Assembly: GCF_009830285.1 (NCBI RefSeq)
Contig: NZ_WUQX01000001.1
Span: forward strand, 5,084,501 to 5,148,500
Direction of reading: 5' to 3'
Source of the DNA: Sporofaciens musculi
GTDB lineage: Bacteria; Bacillota; Clostridia; Lachnospirales; Lachnospiraceae
DNA: 64,000 bases
Shown: positions 26,401 through 34,689 of the stretch, one piece after another
How the letters are laid out: each line of letters begins with the position of its first letter
Position numbering within the stretch: position 1 is the first letter of the stretch
Position numbers and translations under genes: made by a program
The notes under the pieces: generated by a model
Told to the model about the DNA's origin: nothing
The model's input: only the letters and a program-made list of their open reading frames with translations
Databases searched by the model: none

Positions 26401-26961
26401 CACCAGCTTTTGCTCCTTAAGCCCATGGTCCTGGAGCTCCAGGAAGAAATTCCCCTTTCCAAAAATCTCCTGATACCGAAAAGCCGCCTTCTTACCTTCT
26501 TCATACATGCCCCGCAGAATATTTTTCTGAACCTCCCCTGCAAGACAGGCGCTCAGAGCAATGATTCCCTCATGAAATTCCTTTAGCACCTCCATGTCCA
26601 CACGGGGTTTGTAGTAATACCCCTCCGTGAAGCCGCGGGAAACAATTTTCATTAGATTATGATAGCCCTGGTCGTTTTCCGCAAGCAAAACAAGATGGTA
26701 ATACCGGTCGTCGCCGTTTCCCACCACCTCCTTGTCAAAACGCGAGCCTGGCGCCACATAGACCTCACAGCCAAGGATTGGCTTAATCCCCACTGCCCTT
26801 GCCGCTCGATAGAAGTCGATTACCCCGAACATTACGCCGTGGTCTGTAATCGCCACACTGTCCATCCCAAGCTCCCTGACACGGGATACACATTCCTTTA
26901 TTTTATTTGAACCGTCCAGCAGGCTGTACTCTGTGTGGACGTGAAGATGTGCAAAACTCAT
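23479..26961 (-). CDS. dnaE: DNA polymerase III alpha subunit (DnaE type)
   Basis: A 1160-residue replicative polymerase. The N-terminal PHP domain opens FAHLHVHTEYSLLDGSNK. The polymerase core has the catalytic aspartates in MPDIDVDF, followed by GPGRGSAAGS, and YRPGPMDFIPQYI and YGCIVYQEQVMQIVRDLAGY further on. A helix-hairpin-helix region and an OB-fold (about 990-1080, ITSKTIKYTKQNKIMAFVTLEDL) end it. No proofreading exonuclease insert is present, as expected for DnaE rather than PolC. All motifs are intact. Confidence 0.97.
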   Translation of the reverse strand: MSFAHLHVHTEYSLLDGSNKIKECVSRVRELGMDSVAITDHGVMFGVIDFYRAARAVGIKPILGCEVYVAPGSRFDKEVVGNGDDRYYHLVLLAENDQGYHNLMKIVSRGFTEGYYYKPRVDMEVLKEFHEGIIALSACLAGEVQKNILRGMYEEGKKAAFRYQEIFGKGNFFLELQDHGLKEQKLVNQSLLRMAKETGIELVATNDVHYTYAEDEKPHDMLLCIQTGKKIADENRMRYEGGQYYIKSEDEMRSLFPYAVEALENTQKIADRCNVEIEFGVTKLPKYDVPDGFTSWEYLNHLCQEGLRKRYPEGGDELTKRLEYELSVIKSMGYVDYFLIVWDFIKYAKDHHIMVGPGRGSAAGSIVAYCLEITSIDPIRYQLLFERFLNPERVSMPDIDVDFCFERRQEVIDYVVEKYGTDRVVQIVTFGTMAAKGVVRDVGRVMDLPYAFVDGIAKMIPREPGVNITLERALEMNPELQKMYREDEQVHELIDMSKRLEGLPRHTSMHAAGVVISQKSIDEYVPLSLGSDGSITTQFTMTTLEELGLLKMDFLGLRTLTVIQDAARLAGESSEADIDMEKIDYDDKKVLSSIGTGRTDGIFQLESGGMKSFMKELKPQTLEDVIAGISLYRPGPMDFIPQYIRGKDHPETITYDCPQLESILAPTYGCIVYQEQVMQIVRDLAGYTLGRSDLLRRAMSKKKGDVMQKERQSFVYGNEEEGVPGCIANGIDEKTANKIYDEMIDFAKYAFNKSHAAAYAVVAYQTAWLKYYYPVEFMAALMTSVIDAPSKVAEYIYTCRQMGIDILSPDINKGEGNFSVDNGNIRYALTAIKSIGRPVIAAVIEEREARGNFRSLKDFIERMAGKDINKRTIENFIKSGTFDSLGGTRKQYMVTYVQIMDQVNQERKYSMSGQLSLFDLVGEEQKAEFDVPLPDVGEYEKETKFAFEKEVLGFYLSGHPMEEYEEKWRKNISKTTLDFQLDEDTGRTKVHEGMREVIGGMITSKTIKYTKQNKIMAFVTLEDLAGAVEVVVFPRDYEKNQQYLNEDAKVFIRGRVSEEDEAASKLICEKVIPFEQTKRELWLQYADKETYLNGEAELFDMLKDSDGQDIVVIFCKKEKAVKRLAANKSVNADKLLLNKLTNYLGESCVKVIEKPIENLC

Positions 26962-27003
26962 ATTTTCTCCTTAATCCAATATCCAATTATGGGTTAGTTA
27001 TTT

Positions 27004-27037
27004 AAAAAAAGGCATTCCCCTTTATCCTGGGAACACC
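27004..27037 (-). terminator. Terminator after the HPr-like gene
   Basis: A GC-rich stem (AGGTGTTCCC with GGGGAATGCCT) is followed on the minus strand by seven Ts, 19 bp beyond the HPr-like stop. It separates that gene from dnaE. Confidence 0.8.
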
Positions 27038-27055
27038 TCTCCTTGCATCTGCCTG

Positions 27056-27292
27056 CTAGTCGCCATCCACCATGAACTTTACCAGCTTGTCTATATCTTC
27101 CTTCTCATATGCAATAATCTCTAATTCCGGAATCTCTCCGTTAGAGAAAATATTCGCCATAGATACATACTGAGACAGCTTTGACTTAAGATTCAGCCTG
27201 TCTCCCTCTCCTGTCACTAATTCTACTTTTCCTGAGCAATCGTCAATCACCGAAAAAAACTTGTCAATGTTCGTAATATTCTGCACTTTCAT
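27056..27292 (-). CDS. HPr-like protein lacking the catalytic histidine
   Basis: A 78-residue protein with HPr length and pattern. The middle NLKSKLSQYVSM corresponds to the NLKSIMGVMSL loop that carries regulatory Ser46 in HPr. The N-terminal part (ITNIDKFFSVIDDCSG) has no His in the place of His15, so it cannot carry PTS phosphate from EI. It may act like Crh in catabolite control through the Ser, which is inference. It stands between cvfB and dnaE with terminator hairpin downstream. Confidence 0.65.
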   Translation of the reverse strand: MKVQNITNIDKFFSVIDDCSGKVELVTGEGDRLNLKSKLSQYVSMANIFSNGEIPELEIIAYEKEDIDKLVKFMVDGD

Positions 27293-27351
27293 GACTAAAA
27301 AAGCTCCTTTCTTTTTCCTTATCTTTCCTTCATTATCTCCCCTATTATACC

Positions 27352-28197
27352 CTATCTTTTACGAATTTCAATAGATTTTTCACAAATTTCTATCCTTCCC
27401 TCCTTCAGAAGACGCCCCACAGCCCGCTTAAATGCGTTCTTGCTCATACCAAACTCCTTCTTAATCCGTTCCGGCTCCACCTTATCTGTAAACGGCAGCC
27501 GTCCACCGTATTCCTCCATCCGTTTCATAACTGTCTGCGCATCCTTATCCATCTGGAGAAATGCCTTCTCCCGCACGGCAAGGTCCATCTTGCCATCCTC
27601 CTTGACTCTCGTAACCCTGGCATGAATCCGGTCGCCCACCTTAAGGCTCCCGAAGGCCTCCCGTTTTGGAATCAACGCGGAATAGCAGTCGTCCACGGCA
27701 ACGAACACTCCAAAATTATCGCTGGTATCGTATATAATTCCCTCTACCTGATCATCCTTCTGATAGGGCGGATCCTGGCGCAGCCGCTCATACACCTTCA
27801 TCGTCCCGCAAAGCCTGCCGGACTTGTCCACATAGAGGGCAGTCAGAACCTCGTCACCCTTCTTTACCTTCGCTGTCTGTTCCCGAAACGGAAGCAGCAA
27901 GTCCTTCTCCAGCCCCCAGTCCAGAAACGCACCGATTCGTCCCACATCCACGACCTTAAGGGCGGCCAGCTCTCCAAGGGTAAGCTTCGGCTCATTGGTG
28001 GTGGCAATCAGCCGGTCCGACGAATCTTTATACAGGAATACCTCCACAAGATCCCCTGCTTCCAGTCCCCTTGGCACCTGCTTCTTTGGGAGAAGCACCT
28101 TTTCCTGGCTATTGCCCAGATAAACGCCGAACTCCACTTCCTTAACAATCATTAACCTTACTTTCTTTCCCAAATTCTCTGATAATGACATCTTCAT
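27352..28197 (-). CDS. cvfB: CvfB family S1-domain RNA-binding protein
   Basis: A 281-residue protein with several S1-like OB folds. VEFGVYLGNSQEKVLLPKKQVP, VVDVGRIGAFLDWGLEKDLLLPF and IIYDTSDNFGVFVAVDDCYSALIP each show the pattern. The C-terminal winged helix (EYGGRLPFTDK, then IKKEFGMSKNAFKRAVGRLLKEG) is the CvfB hallmark. CvfB/YitL proteins bind RNA and affect virulence gene expression in staphylococci; the molecular role is not well defined. Start 28197 has GAGAGG before it. Confidence 0.9.
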   Translation of the reverse strand: MKMSLSENLGKKVRLMIVKEVEFGVYLGNSQEKVLLPKKQVPRGLEAGDLVEVFLYKDSSDRLIATTNEPKLTLGELAALKVVDVGRIGAFLDWGLEKDLLLPFREQTAKVKKGDEVLTALYVDKSGRLCGTMKVYERLRQDPPYQKDDQVEGIIYDTSDNFGVFVAVDDCYSALIPKREAFGSLKVGDRIHARVTRVKEDGKMDLAVREKAFLQMDKDAQTVMKRMEEYGGRLPFTDKVEPERIKKEFGMSKNAFKRAVGRLLKEGRIEICEKSIEIRKR

Positions 28198-28243
28198 TTT
28201 TCCTCTCTCTTGTATGAAATATAGCCAAAACTAAGTCCGGCTA

Positions 28244-28960
28244 TCAATATAACTCCACCACAGCGTAAGCCTTTCCCGCTTTGTCGCAGAGCTCTACCAC
28301 AGCCCTGTCTCCTTCATATGCCGTCTTCGGGTAAATGGTATCGCCGTACACAGCGGACTTTTTATACTCCACCCGCATCTTCTTTACTTCCATAGGCTCC
28401 TTTAGCCCCTCTAAAGCCATCTGTACATACTGACAGTTGTTCACATGCTCATTGGTATCAATGTGGTACTTGCGCACTGGAAACGGCTCTCCTTCCTGAA
28501 ATCGCTCTGGAAGTTCAATCTTCCGCGACGCATACTCCATCGAAAGAGGTTCTCCCGTTCCATAGAGCTCTATCTCCCGTTTCCCTGGCCTTGTGGGTCT
28601 TCCCTTCTCCATATCCATATAAACCCACACAGAATTGGCCCATGCCGCCATCTGCTGCCCCTCATCCTCCATACAAAAGTTACGAAGCCCTAAAAGCCCG
28701 TCAAACTTCGTCGCCCAGGTGCTCACCAGCACAGGCTCGCCCATAAAAGGATAGCGCGCAATCTCCACCTGCCACGCCGACAGAATCCAAACCTTCCTTT
28801 GTTCTTCGCAGTAGGAGAGTCCGACACCCAGACTCTCCGAATGAAATATACTGCAATCCTGAAAATAATTGATAATTCCCGGCAGCGTAATCCTCCTTGT
28901 ATGATCCGCCTCACTGAAGCGGATTCTGCCCTCTAATGTATATCTGTTACTCTTTTGCAC
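28244..28960 (-). CDS. Acyl-ACP thioesterase
   Basis: A 238-residue double hot-dog protein. RIRFSEADHTRRITLPGIINYFQD opens the first hot-dog domain and WILSAWQVEI follows. The second has KYHIDTNEHVNNCQYVQMAL, which holds the Asn/His residues of the FatA/FatB-type active site. It would release fatty acids from acyl carrier protein in the cytosol. It starts at a GTG overlapping the end of the CDF gene by 14 bp. Usual length for bacterial members. Confidence 0.88.
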   Translation of the reverse strand: MQKSNRYTLEGRIRFSEADHTRRITLPGIINYFQDCSIFHSESLGVGLSYCEEQRKVWILSAWQVEIARYPFMGEPVLVSTWATKFDGLLGLRNFCMEDEGQQMAAWANSVWVYMDMEKGRPTRPGKREIELYGTGEPLSMEYASRKIELPERFQEGEPFPVRKYHIDTNEHVNNCQYVQMALEGLKEPMEVKKMRVEYKKSAVYGDTIYPKTAYEGDRAVVELCDKAGKAYAVVELY

Positions 28961-30131
28961 TACCTATGTAACTCCTTTCTATCGTGATGACGCACTGATA
29001 ACGGGAATCCGTAATCTGCAAAAGCTTTGCCAGCGTCATCTTAAGCTCATCCTGTTTCTTCTCATCATATTCATAAGGCACCTCCATGTCAAAAATCAGA
29101 TTCACCTGTTCTTCCCCACTCACCATACGAAAATCATGGATAGCCACAGCCGAATCCAGCGCCTCAAGAATCCTCTCCACCTGTCCCCTTGCCTGTATGA
29201 CCCGCACATCCCGCGTCTCTACAGGATCCATATGGATGACCAGAAACACGCCAAGCTCGCGAAATGCCTCCCTCTCAATCCGATCAATAATCTCATGGGA
29301 CGCCTCAATCTCCACGTCATTGGGAACCTCCGCATGGATAGAAGCCATACTCCTGCCCGGACCATAATTGTGGACAATCAGGTCATGGCTTCCTAAAACA
29401 CCCTCATACCCCTCCACAAAATCTGTAATTCTGGCATACTCCTTGGGCTCTACTGCCTTTCCGATAAGGGGCTCCAACGTATCCTTCGCAATCCCGACAC
29501 CGGCCCACATCACCACCAGGGACACGCCAAGTCCCACGATTCCGTCAATGTTCACCCCTGTCATCCGGAAAAACAAAAGGGAGGCAATGGTGGCTGTAGT
29601 TGTAATCACGTCGCCCATAGCATCCGCGGCAGTCGCCATCATCACCTTAGAGTCAATCCGCTGTCCAAGCCTCCTATTAAAGAAGCCAAGCCACAGCTTA
29701 ACCCCCACAGACAGCATCAGAACAATCACGGACACAGCCTGAAACTTTAATTCCTCAGGCTGTCGAATCTTCCCCACCGCATCCTTGAGAAATGAAAAGC
29801 CCACCTCCATAACCAGAAACGCCACAATCAGGGCCGCAATATACTCAATCCTTCCATGCCCGAAGGGGTGAGCCCTGTCTGCCGGCTTGCTCGCCATCTT
29901 CACACCCACAAGGCCAATCACAGAAGAACCTGCATCCGACAGGTTATTAAATGCATCCGCCATGACTGAGATACTGTGCAATAGATACCCTACTGCACAT
30001 TTTACTACAAATAATAGAACATTGCAAAGGATGCCCACCACACTCGCCAACACTCCGTAGGCGGTCCTGACAGACACCCTCTCAATTTCTGTATGGTCTT
30101 TTACAAAACTCCTAACCAAAAATTCCGTCAT
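28947..30131 (-). CDS. Cation diffusion facilitator (CDF) transporter
   Basis: A 394-residue inner-membrane divalent metal/proton antiporter. About six transmembrane helices lie in residues 25-220. The metal site shows as ADAFNNLSDAGSS in TM2 and ATAADAMGDVITT in TM5, with AHPFGHGRIEY in the loop between TM2 and TM3. The cytosolic C-terminal domain (about 225-390) is longer than usual and has IHAEVP and LVIHMDPVE motifs. The exported metal (Zn, Mn, Fe or Co) cannot be told. It lies 29 bp after spoIIR. Confidence 0.93.
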   Translation of the reverse strand: MTEFLVRSFVKDHTEIERVSVRTAYGVLASVVGILCNVLLFVVKCAVGYLLHSISVMADAFNNLSDAGSSVIGLVGVKMASKPADRAHPFGHGRIEYIAALIVAFLVMEVGFSFLKDAVGKIRQPEELKFQAVSVIVLMLSVGVKLWLGFFNRRLGQRIDSKVMMATAADAMGDVITTTATIASLLFFRMTGVNIDGIVGLGVSLVVMWAGVGIAKDTLEPLIGKAVEPKEYARITDFVEGYEGVLGSHDLIVHNYGPGRSMASIHAEVPNDVEIEASHEIIDRIEREAFRELGVFLVIHMDPVETRDVRVIQARGQVERILEALDSAVAIHDFRMVSGEEQVNLIFDMEVPYEYDEKKQDELKMTLAKLLQITDSRYQCVITIERSYIGSAKE

Positions 30132-30160
30132 GAACTTCCTCCATGTTTCTTAGAACTCTG

Positions 30161-30845
30161 TCACTCCTCTTTCGCACCGTCCCCAAAGAAGAACCACTTA
30201 ATCTTAAAATCCGACGTTGCCGTAACCATCTCATATTCCTCCGCTGTTAAGACCTCCTTAAGCCCCTGCTTTCCCTCGTCACTGACCACAGTGCAGGCTG
30301 TGTCGGTAAAACACAGACTCGGATATAAGACGCACCACCAGTTATGCCCGCGGGCATCGCCCAGCCTAATCTTCAATGCCTCATACTCTCCCTGGGGAAA
30401 GAAAACATCCCCGTACTGCTTATCGGGAAAATAGCTGACCTCAACCTCTGCCCTGGACTGGTAAGAATATCCCTCATCCGCAACCGTCTGGTCTGCCACA
30501 TCCTCCAATTCATGCAGATGTGACCTTACCCATTCCTTTGTCTCCTCAGCATCTGGCTCATCTCCAAGCTCCTGCCCCATGCTCTCCTCCATATATACAA
30601 GCACAGCATCCCGAACCTTCATCTTTACAGCCTGATCTTCTTCACTGTCACTGTTGGCGAGGACATGGAAACGCAGCACCTCTTTTGCCAGAGTCTTCTG
30701 AGTATGCTCCATCTTGGCCTCTACCCGTTCAATCCCTCTCTCTACACAGCTTCCCGTCAACAGCGCCGCCACAAAGATTCCAAAAAATCAAACAAACCAC
30801 CTGCCTGATTTTGCTTCCATAATAATACTCTCTTCCCATATGCAT
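30161..30845 (-). CDS. spoIIR: Stage II sporulation protein R, with a frameshift in the signal peptide
   Basis: SpoIIR is made in the forespore under sigma-F and secreted to trigger SpoIIGA to process pro-sigma-E. The mature part is clear: EVLRFHVLANSDSEEDQAVKMKVRDAV and RGHNWWCVLYPSLCF. Downstream of the ribosome binding site the ATG at 30845 reads MHMGREYYYGSKIRQVVCLIF, then leaves frame at a T6 run (30782-30787). With five Ts it would continue GIFVAALLTGSCVERG, a normal signal peptide. A GTG at 30772 could start the rest, but with no proper signal and a stop just upstream. This is either a real defect, slippage, or a base-calling error. Confidence 0.85.
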
Positions 30846-30891
30846 ATGTAACTACCTCCTTATAAAACAATCACTCATGTTAGTTATAAGG

Positions 30892-30920
30892 AGTATTGAC
30901 ATGTAAAACTGTCTTTATAC
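30892..30920 (-). promoter_or_regulatory. Sigma-F-type promoter of spoIIR
   Basis: On the minus strand GTATA, 15 nt, GTCAATACT. The sigma-F consensus is GYATA-N15-GGnnAnAnT; only the second G of the -10 differs. It ends 47 bp before the spoIIR start, as expected for this forespore gene. Confidence 0.7.
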
Positions 30921-30937
30921 AAAACACATAGAATTTT

Positions 30938-31609
30938 CTACCCTTTCTTTGTGCGGATGACGTCCATCACAGCCTCCACCTGATTGTCAATATGCTTACA
31001 GACAATTTCCGCCGCCTGTTCCTTCTCTTTATTCTCAATCCGGCGGATAATCTCTTCATGCTCCGCCAGAAGCTGCGGATACGCCTCCTGCCGTTTCAGA
31101 TACTCAATACGATAACGATACATCTGCTCCCGCAGGTTATTCAGAAGCTGAATTAATTTCTGGTTATCTGTCGCCTCATATATTACATCGTGAAAACGCA
31201 CGTCTGCCTCGGCAATCTGGGTGATATCACTGCTTTTAAGGGTTTTTCTAAATCCCTCCGCCGCATGCCTAAGTTCCCCAATCTGCGCGCTCTTAATCTT
31301 ATCGCAGGTGAGCTTTACCGCCAACTCCTCAAGCGCCTTTCGCACCTCCAGGACATCCCTTAAGCTTTTCTCTGAAATATCTGCGACCTCCGCGCCCTTT
31401 CTGGGAATCATAAGCACAAGACCCTCAAGCTCAAGCTTGCGGATTGCCTCCCTAATCGGCGTGCGGCTCACCCCCAGCTTATTTGCAAGCTGAATCTCCA
31501 TCAGCCTCTCTCCTGGCTTAAGCTCGCCCCGCAGGATTGCCTGACGCAGCGTATTAAAGACCACGTCTCTTAGCGGTAGATATTCACTCATATTGACCTT
31601 AAGCTCCAT
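30938..31609 (-). CDS. GntR-family transcriptional regulator (FCD subfamily)
   Basis: A 223-residue regulator. The N-terminal winged helix (about 10-75) has LKPGERLMEIQLANKLGVSRTPIREAI. The FCD ligand-binding domain (about 85-215) has LEVRKALEELAVKLT and DVRFHDVIYEATDN and a later His in LLAEHEEIIRRIE, which together form the usual metal site. FCD members respond to organic acids or sugars. It lies 3 bp after ispE, an unusual partner, so its target may be elsewhere. Confidence 0.9.
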   Translation of the reverse strand: MELKVNMSEYLPLRDVVFNTLRQAILRGELKPGERLMEIQLANKLGVSRTPIREAIRKLELEGLVLMIPRKGAEVADISEKSLRDVLEVRKALEELAVKLTCDKIKSAQIGELRHAAEGFRKTLKSSDITQIAEADVRFHDVIYEATDNQKLIQLLNNLREQMYRYRIEYLKRQEAYPQLLAEHEEIIRRIENKEKEQAAEIVCKHIDNQVEAVMDVIRTKKG

Positions 31610-31612
31610 CCC

Positions 31613-32488
31613 TTATCTCCTCCTCGTATTGTGTACGCCGGTAACGTATGTCTGTCTGGCAAGCTGCATCTCCCGAATTTTAAACGCTGCCTTCTTCGCC
31701 TTCTTTTTATCGTCAAACAACCCGAAAACCGTTGGACCGCTGCCGCTCATCATCGCATTTAAGGCCCCCTGCTTCTTCATGACCTCCTTAATCTCGTTAA
31801 TCACAGGATAGGCCTCTACAGTAACCTTCTCCAGCACATTTCCCATACAGGCAGCCACCGAAAGCAAATCCCGCCCTTTCAGTCCCTCGATAATCCCGTC
31901 AATGTCTGGATGCTTTGCAATCTCATGGGAATCCAGCTTCTCGTACACCATCTTCGTCGAAACACTGATGGAGGGCTTCGCCAGCAGTACAAAACATCTG
32001 GGCATAGGAGGAAGGGGGGTCAGCTTCTCCCCAATCCCTTCCGCCAGCACTGTCCCCCTCATGATGCAGTAAGGTACGTCCGCCCCCAAGGACACGCCTC
32101 TTTCCATCAATTCCTTTTGGGATAGTCCCAGTGAAAACATACGATTCATCCCAAACAGAACCGCCGCTGCGTTAGAGCTGCCGCCTGCCATTCCTGCCGC
32201 CACAGGGATATGCTTATCCAGTATAATCTTTATGCCCTCCTGTATTCCAAATTCCTTCATCAGAAGCTCTGCCGCCCGATAAGCCAGATTATTCTCATTT
32301 ACGGGAAGATAAAACAGATTCGTGCTAAGCCGGATTCCAGGCTCCTTTGTCTTCACCATCCAGATCTGGTCATAAAGGTAGACCGTCTGCATCACCATAC
32401 GCACGTCATGATATCCATTCTCCCGCTTCCCCAATACGTCCAGGCCCAGATTAATCTTCCCAAGTGCTTTTAATTCTAATTTATCCAT
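31613..32488 (-). CDS. ispE: 4-diphosphocytidyl-2-C-methyl-D-erythritol kinase
   Basis: A 291-residue GHMP kinase of the MEP pathway for isoprenoid precursors. ALGKINLGLDVLGKRENGYHDV opens it, the ATP loop is PVAAGMAGGSSNAAAVL and the C-terminal motif is MMSGSGPTVFGLF. Length and motifs are standard. It follows sipL by 33 bp and runs into the GntR gene with a 3-bp gap. Confidence 0.96.
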   Translation of the reverse strand: MDKLELKALGKINLGLDVLGKRENGYHDVRMVMQTVYLYDQIWMVKTKEPGIRLSTNLFYLPVNENNLAYRAAELLMKEFGIQEGIKIILDKHIPVAAGMAGGSSNAAAVLFGMNRMFSLGLSQKELMERGVSLGADVPYCIMRGTVLAEGIGEKLTPLPPMPRCFVLLAKPSISVSTKMVYEKLDSHEIAKHPDIDGIIEGLKGRDLLSVAACMGNVLEKVTVEAYPVINEIKEVMKKQGALNAMMSGSGPTVFGLFDDKKKAKKAAFKIREMQLARQTYVTGVHNTRRR

Positions 32489-32521
32489 AGATGTTCTCCT
32501 TGTATCCTGTATACAGTGTAC

Positions 32522-34081
32522 CTATAGTATACTCATATTTTCCTTAAAAATCAATATCCTGTCGCCTGCTTTTATTTCTTCTGAAGGCAATTCATTCACC
32601 TCCATAATCCCTTCTACCGTTGTATTATACTTTTTCGCAAGATCCCACAGAATATCTCCGTCCCTGACGATATAGCCCGTAATGCCTGGGCGTCTCTCCA
32701 TTTCTTCCATATCAAAGGGGGTAAACTCTATCTCCCTGATATTCCGAATACATACCGGCTCCTTTAAGAAGCTATGAAATGCCAGAACCGCCTTAATCTC
32801 AATCTCATCCGTCCCCAGAAGTCCGATTGATAACTGCTCTACCGCATAGGTCAGGCCGTAGGTCATATTTGCCGCCGTCTCGTTGCTCTCTAGCAGATAG
32901 GAAAACGGAACCATTCCCTGCCAGGTATCGAACGGGATTGCATCATCTGCCTTGACATACAGAAAACTGATGTGCAGCACGCCTTCAATCTGGATGCCTC
33001 CCTCTGCCGCCTCGGTATGCTCCACCTGTATCCTTGCGCTGCTATGGCAAATCTGCAGGATATCGTCCTTAATCTCCGGCAATGATAACTGCTCCGTAAC
33101 CTTGCATTTGGAGTGATTCTGCATAAGCAGGCGTTCCAACTGCTCCTCCATAATTTTCGGCATACAGCTCTGCTCCAATGAATATGCATCCGCAAGAATC
33201 TCAAGCCGTTCCTCCTCGTAAACTATCAGACGTACTTCCAACGTCGCCTCCACCCCGATTAGGCGCATTTCACCGTCCTCATCCATCCTCACGTCGATAT
33301 TCACATCCACAAGCTCAGGATAGATTTGATGATACATCTTATCCTGAGCCCCATAGCACTCGATGCGCCCCTCGTAGGGAACCGTCTGCTCAATCCAGTC
33401 TGTTTTGCCGTCCAGGGACTCATAGAAGCAGAACAACAGCAGTTCTCCCTGTATTCTCAACTCATCCGCCTCCAGACGGGTATCCAGCTTCCGGCTCGTC
33501 ACCTCTGTCCAGAGCAGAGTTCCAATGTTCTCCTTTGTACCGCCTATGGACACCTCCTCCTTAATCCGGTATGTATCCTTCATCGCAGCAAAAACTTTCA
33601 GAAATTCTTTGCTCTCGAACCTCTTGTACAAAGACTGCCCGCACTCAATATCTGTCGTAAGCTCTGTCTCATGTTTTCCCTCTGAGCACACATTAAGCTC
33701 AGCCAGCGTCTTAATGCTAAGCTTCCTGGAATGAATTGCCGTGACCGTCAAATCTACGCTTGAAGACTGGACAAACAGATTTCCTACAGGCTCCTGCTCA
33801 ATATAAATCATTTCCTCAAAGGGAATTCTCCCCTCCAGGCAGGAAAGCCTCGTCTCCCCCTCGTCCGTCACGTACAGCACCTTAAAATTCAGTTTTCCCG
33901 ATACCCTTATGTAGTTCTCCACTACCTTCATATCCTCAACGGTCAGCGTTCCTTCTCCCAAGATTACTTTCTTGACGTCACTTTTCACGTCTGGTACATT
34001 GTAATCATCGTCAATGTAAAACTGGTCGGTAATCCTGTTTCCTGTCCTGTAAGTCTGCATTTGTCTGGTTACATATTCCAT
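32522..34081 (-). CDS. sipL: SipL-like spore coat assembly protein (DUF3794 + LysM)
   Basis: A 519-residue protein. It has about three SPOCS (DUF3794) modules, visible as repeated FKVLYVTDEGETRLSCLEGRIPFEE-type strands, and a C-terminal LysM domain (about 465-512, YIVRDGDILWDLAKKYNTT). In Clostridioides difficile SipL binds SpoIVA through its LysM domain and is needed for coat localisation around the forespore. It is the mother-cell counterpart of the sporulation genes here, 11 bp after the PrcB-like gene. No sigma-E promoter was identified with confidence. Confidence 0.88.
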   Translation of the reverse strand: MEYVTRQMQTYRTGNRITDQFYIDDDYNVPDVKSDVKKVILGEGTLTVEDMKVVENYIRVSGKLNFKVLYVTDEGETRLSCLEGRIPFEEMIYIEQEPVGNLFVQSSSVDLTVTAIHSRKLSIKTLAELNVCSEGKHETELTTDIECGQSLYKRFESKEFLKVFAAMKDTYRIKEEVSIGGTKENIGTLLWTEVTSRKLDTRLEADELRIQGELLLFCFYESLDGKTDWIEQTVPYEGRIECYGAQDKMYHQIYPELVDVNIDVRMDEDGEMRLIGVEATLEVRLIVYEEERLEILADAYSLEQSCMPKIMEEQLERLLMQNHSKCKVTEQLSLPEIKDDILQICHSSARIQVEHTEAAEGGIQIEGVLHISFLYVKADDAIPFDTWQGMVPFSYLLESNETAANMTYGLTYAVEQLSIGLLGTDEIEIKAVLAFHSFLKEPVCIRNIREIEFTPFDMEEMERRPGITGYIVRDGDILWDLAKKYNTTVEGIMEVNELPSEEIKAGDRILIFKENMSIL

Positions 34082-34092
34082 ATCTGGGCCTC

Positions 34093-34500
34093 CTACTCAA
34101 ATTCAATCTGTTTATCCGTATACTCCATTTTTATTACCACATAGGGGTAGGTTTTCTTCTTCAGAATCTTCTCCTCTTTTTTCGGTCCTAAGAGACTGGT
34201 CCCAATCCGTATCTCCTGCTCCGTCTCGAAACACTGGTCTACCGTTATGCTGTATCCGCTGGTCTCCTTTACCCCATAGCCTCTGGCGACATAGAGATAT
34301 CCCTTGTCACCGTAACTAAGCTTCATCTGTCCTTCTTTCCCTTCCTCAATCTGAGCCATAAATTCATCGGGAACGTCTTCCTGGTCAACCACGGTAAACT
34401 CGATATTTCTTATTTTCTTATGATCCGTCTTTCCTGCTGCACATGCCGTCAATATCAGGATACAGAGCGGCAGAGCCAGAAATATGTAGTATCTTTTCAT
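34093..34500 (-). CDS. PrcB-type lipoprotein
   Basis: A 135-residue lipoprotein. The signal peptide ends in the lipobox LTAC (Cys20). The rest is a small beta domain like PrcB_C, with GYLYVARGYGVKETSGYSITV and YPYVVIKMEYTDKQIEF. In Treponema PrcB is a partner of the dentilisin protease; in Clostridia the role is unknown. Co-direction with sipL and an 11-bp gap make one transcript likely, so an envelope role in sporulation is possible. Confidence 0.7.
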   Translation of the reverse strand: MKRYYIFLALPLCILILTACAAGKTDHKKIRNIEFTVVDQEDVPDEFMAQIEEGKEGQMKLSYGDKGYLYVARGYGVKETSGYSITVDQCFETEQEIRIGTSLLGPKKEEKILKKKTYPYVVIKMEYTDKQIEFE

Positions 34501-34689
34501 AAGGACCTCTTGTCAAGTTACTTTTCACCCTGTACAAAGGACTTGCGGGGTATTGTCAGTCACAAAGCGCAAAGTATCTTCTCACAATATATTCTCTCTA
34601 TATCATACACACCAACTCTAGGAAAAATTCCAATTTTGTAGTATAATTGGTTTTATTAGTGACTATGAAAATGAATGAAGGAGATTATT

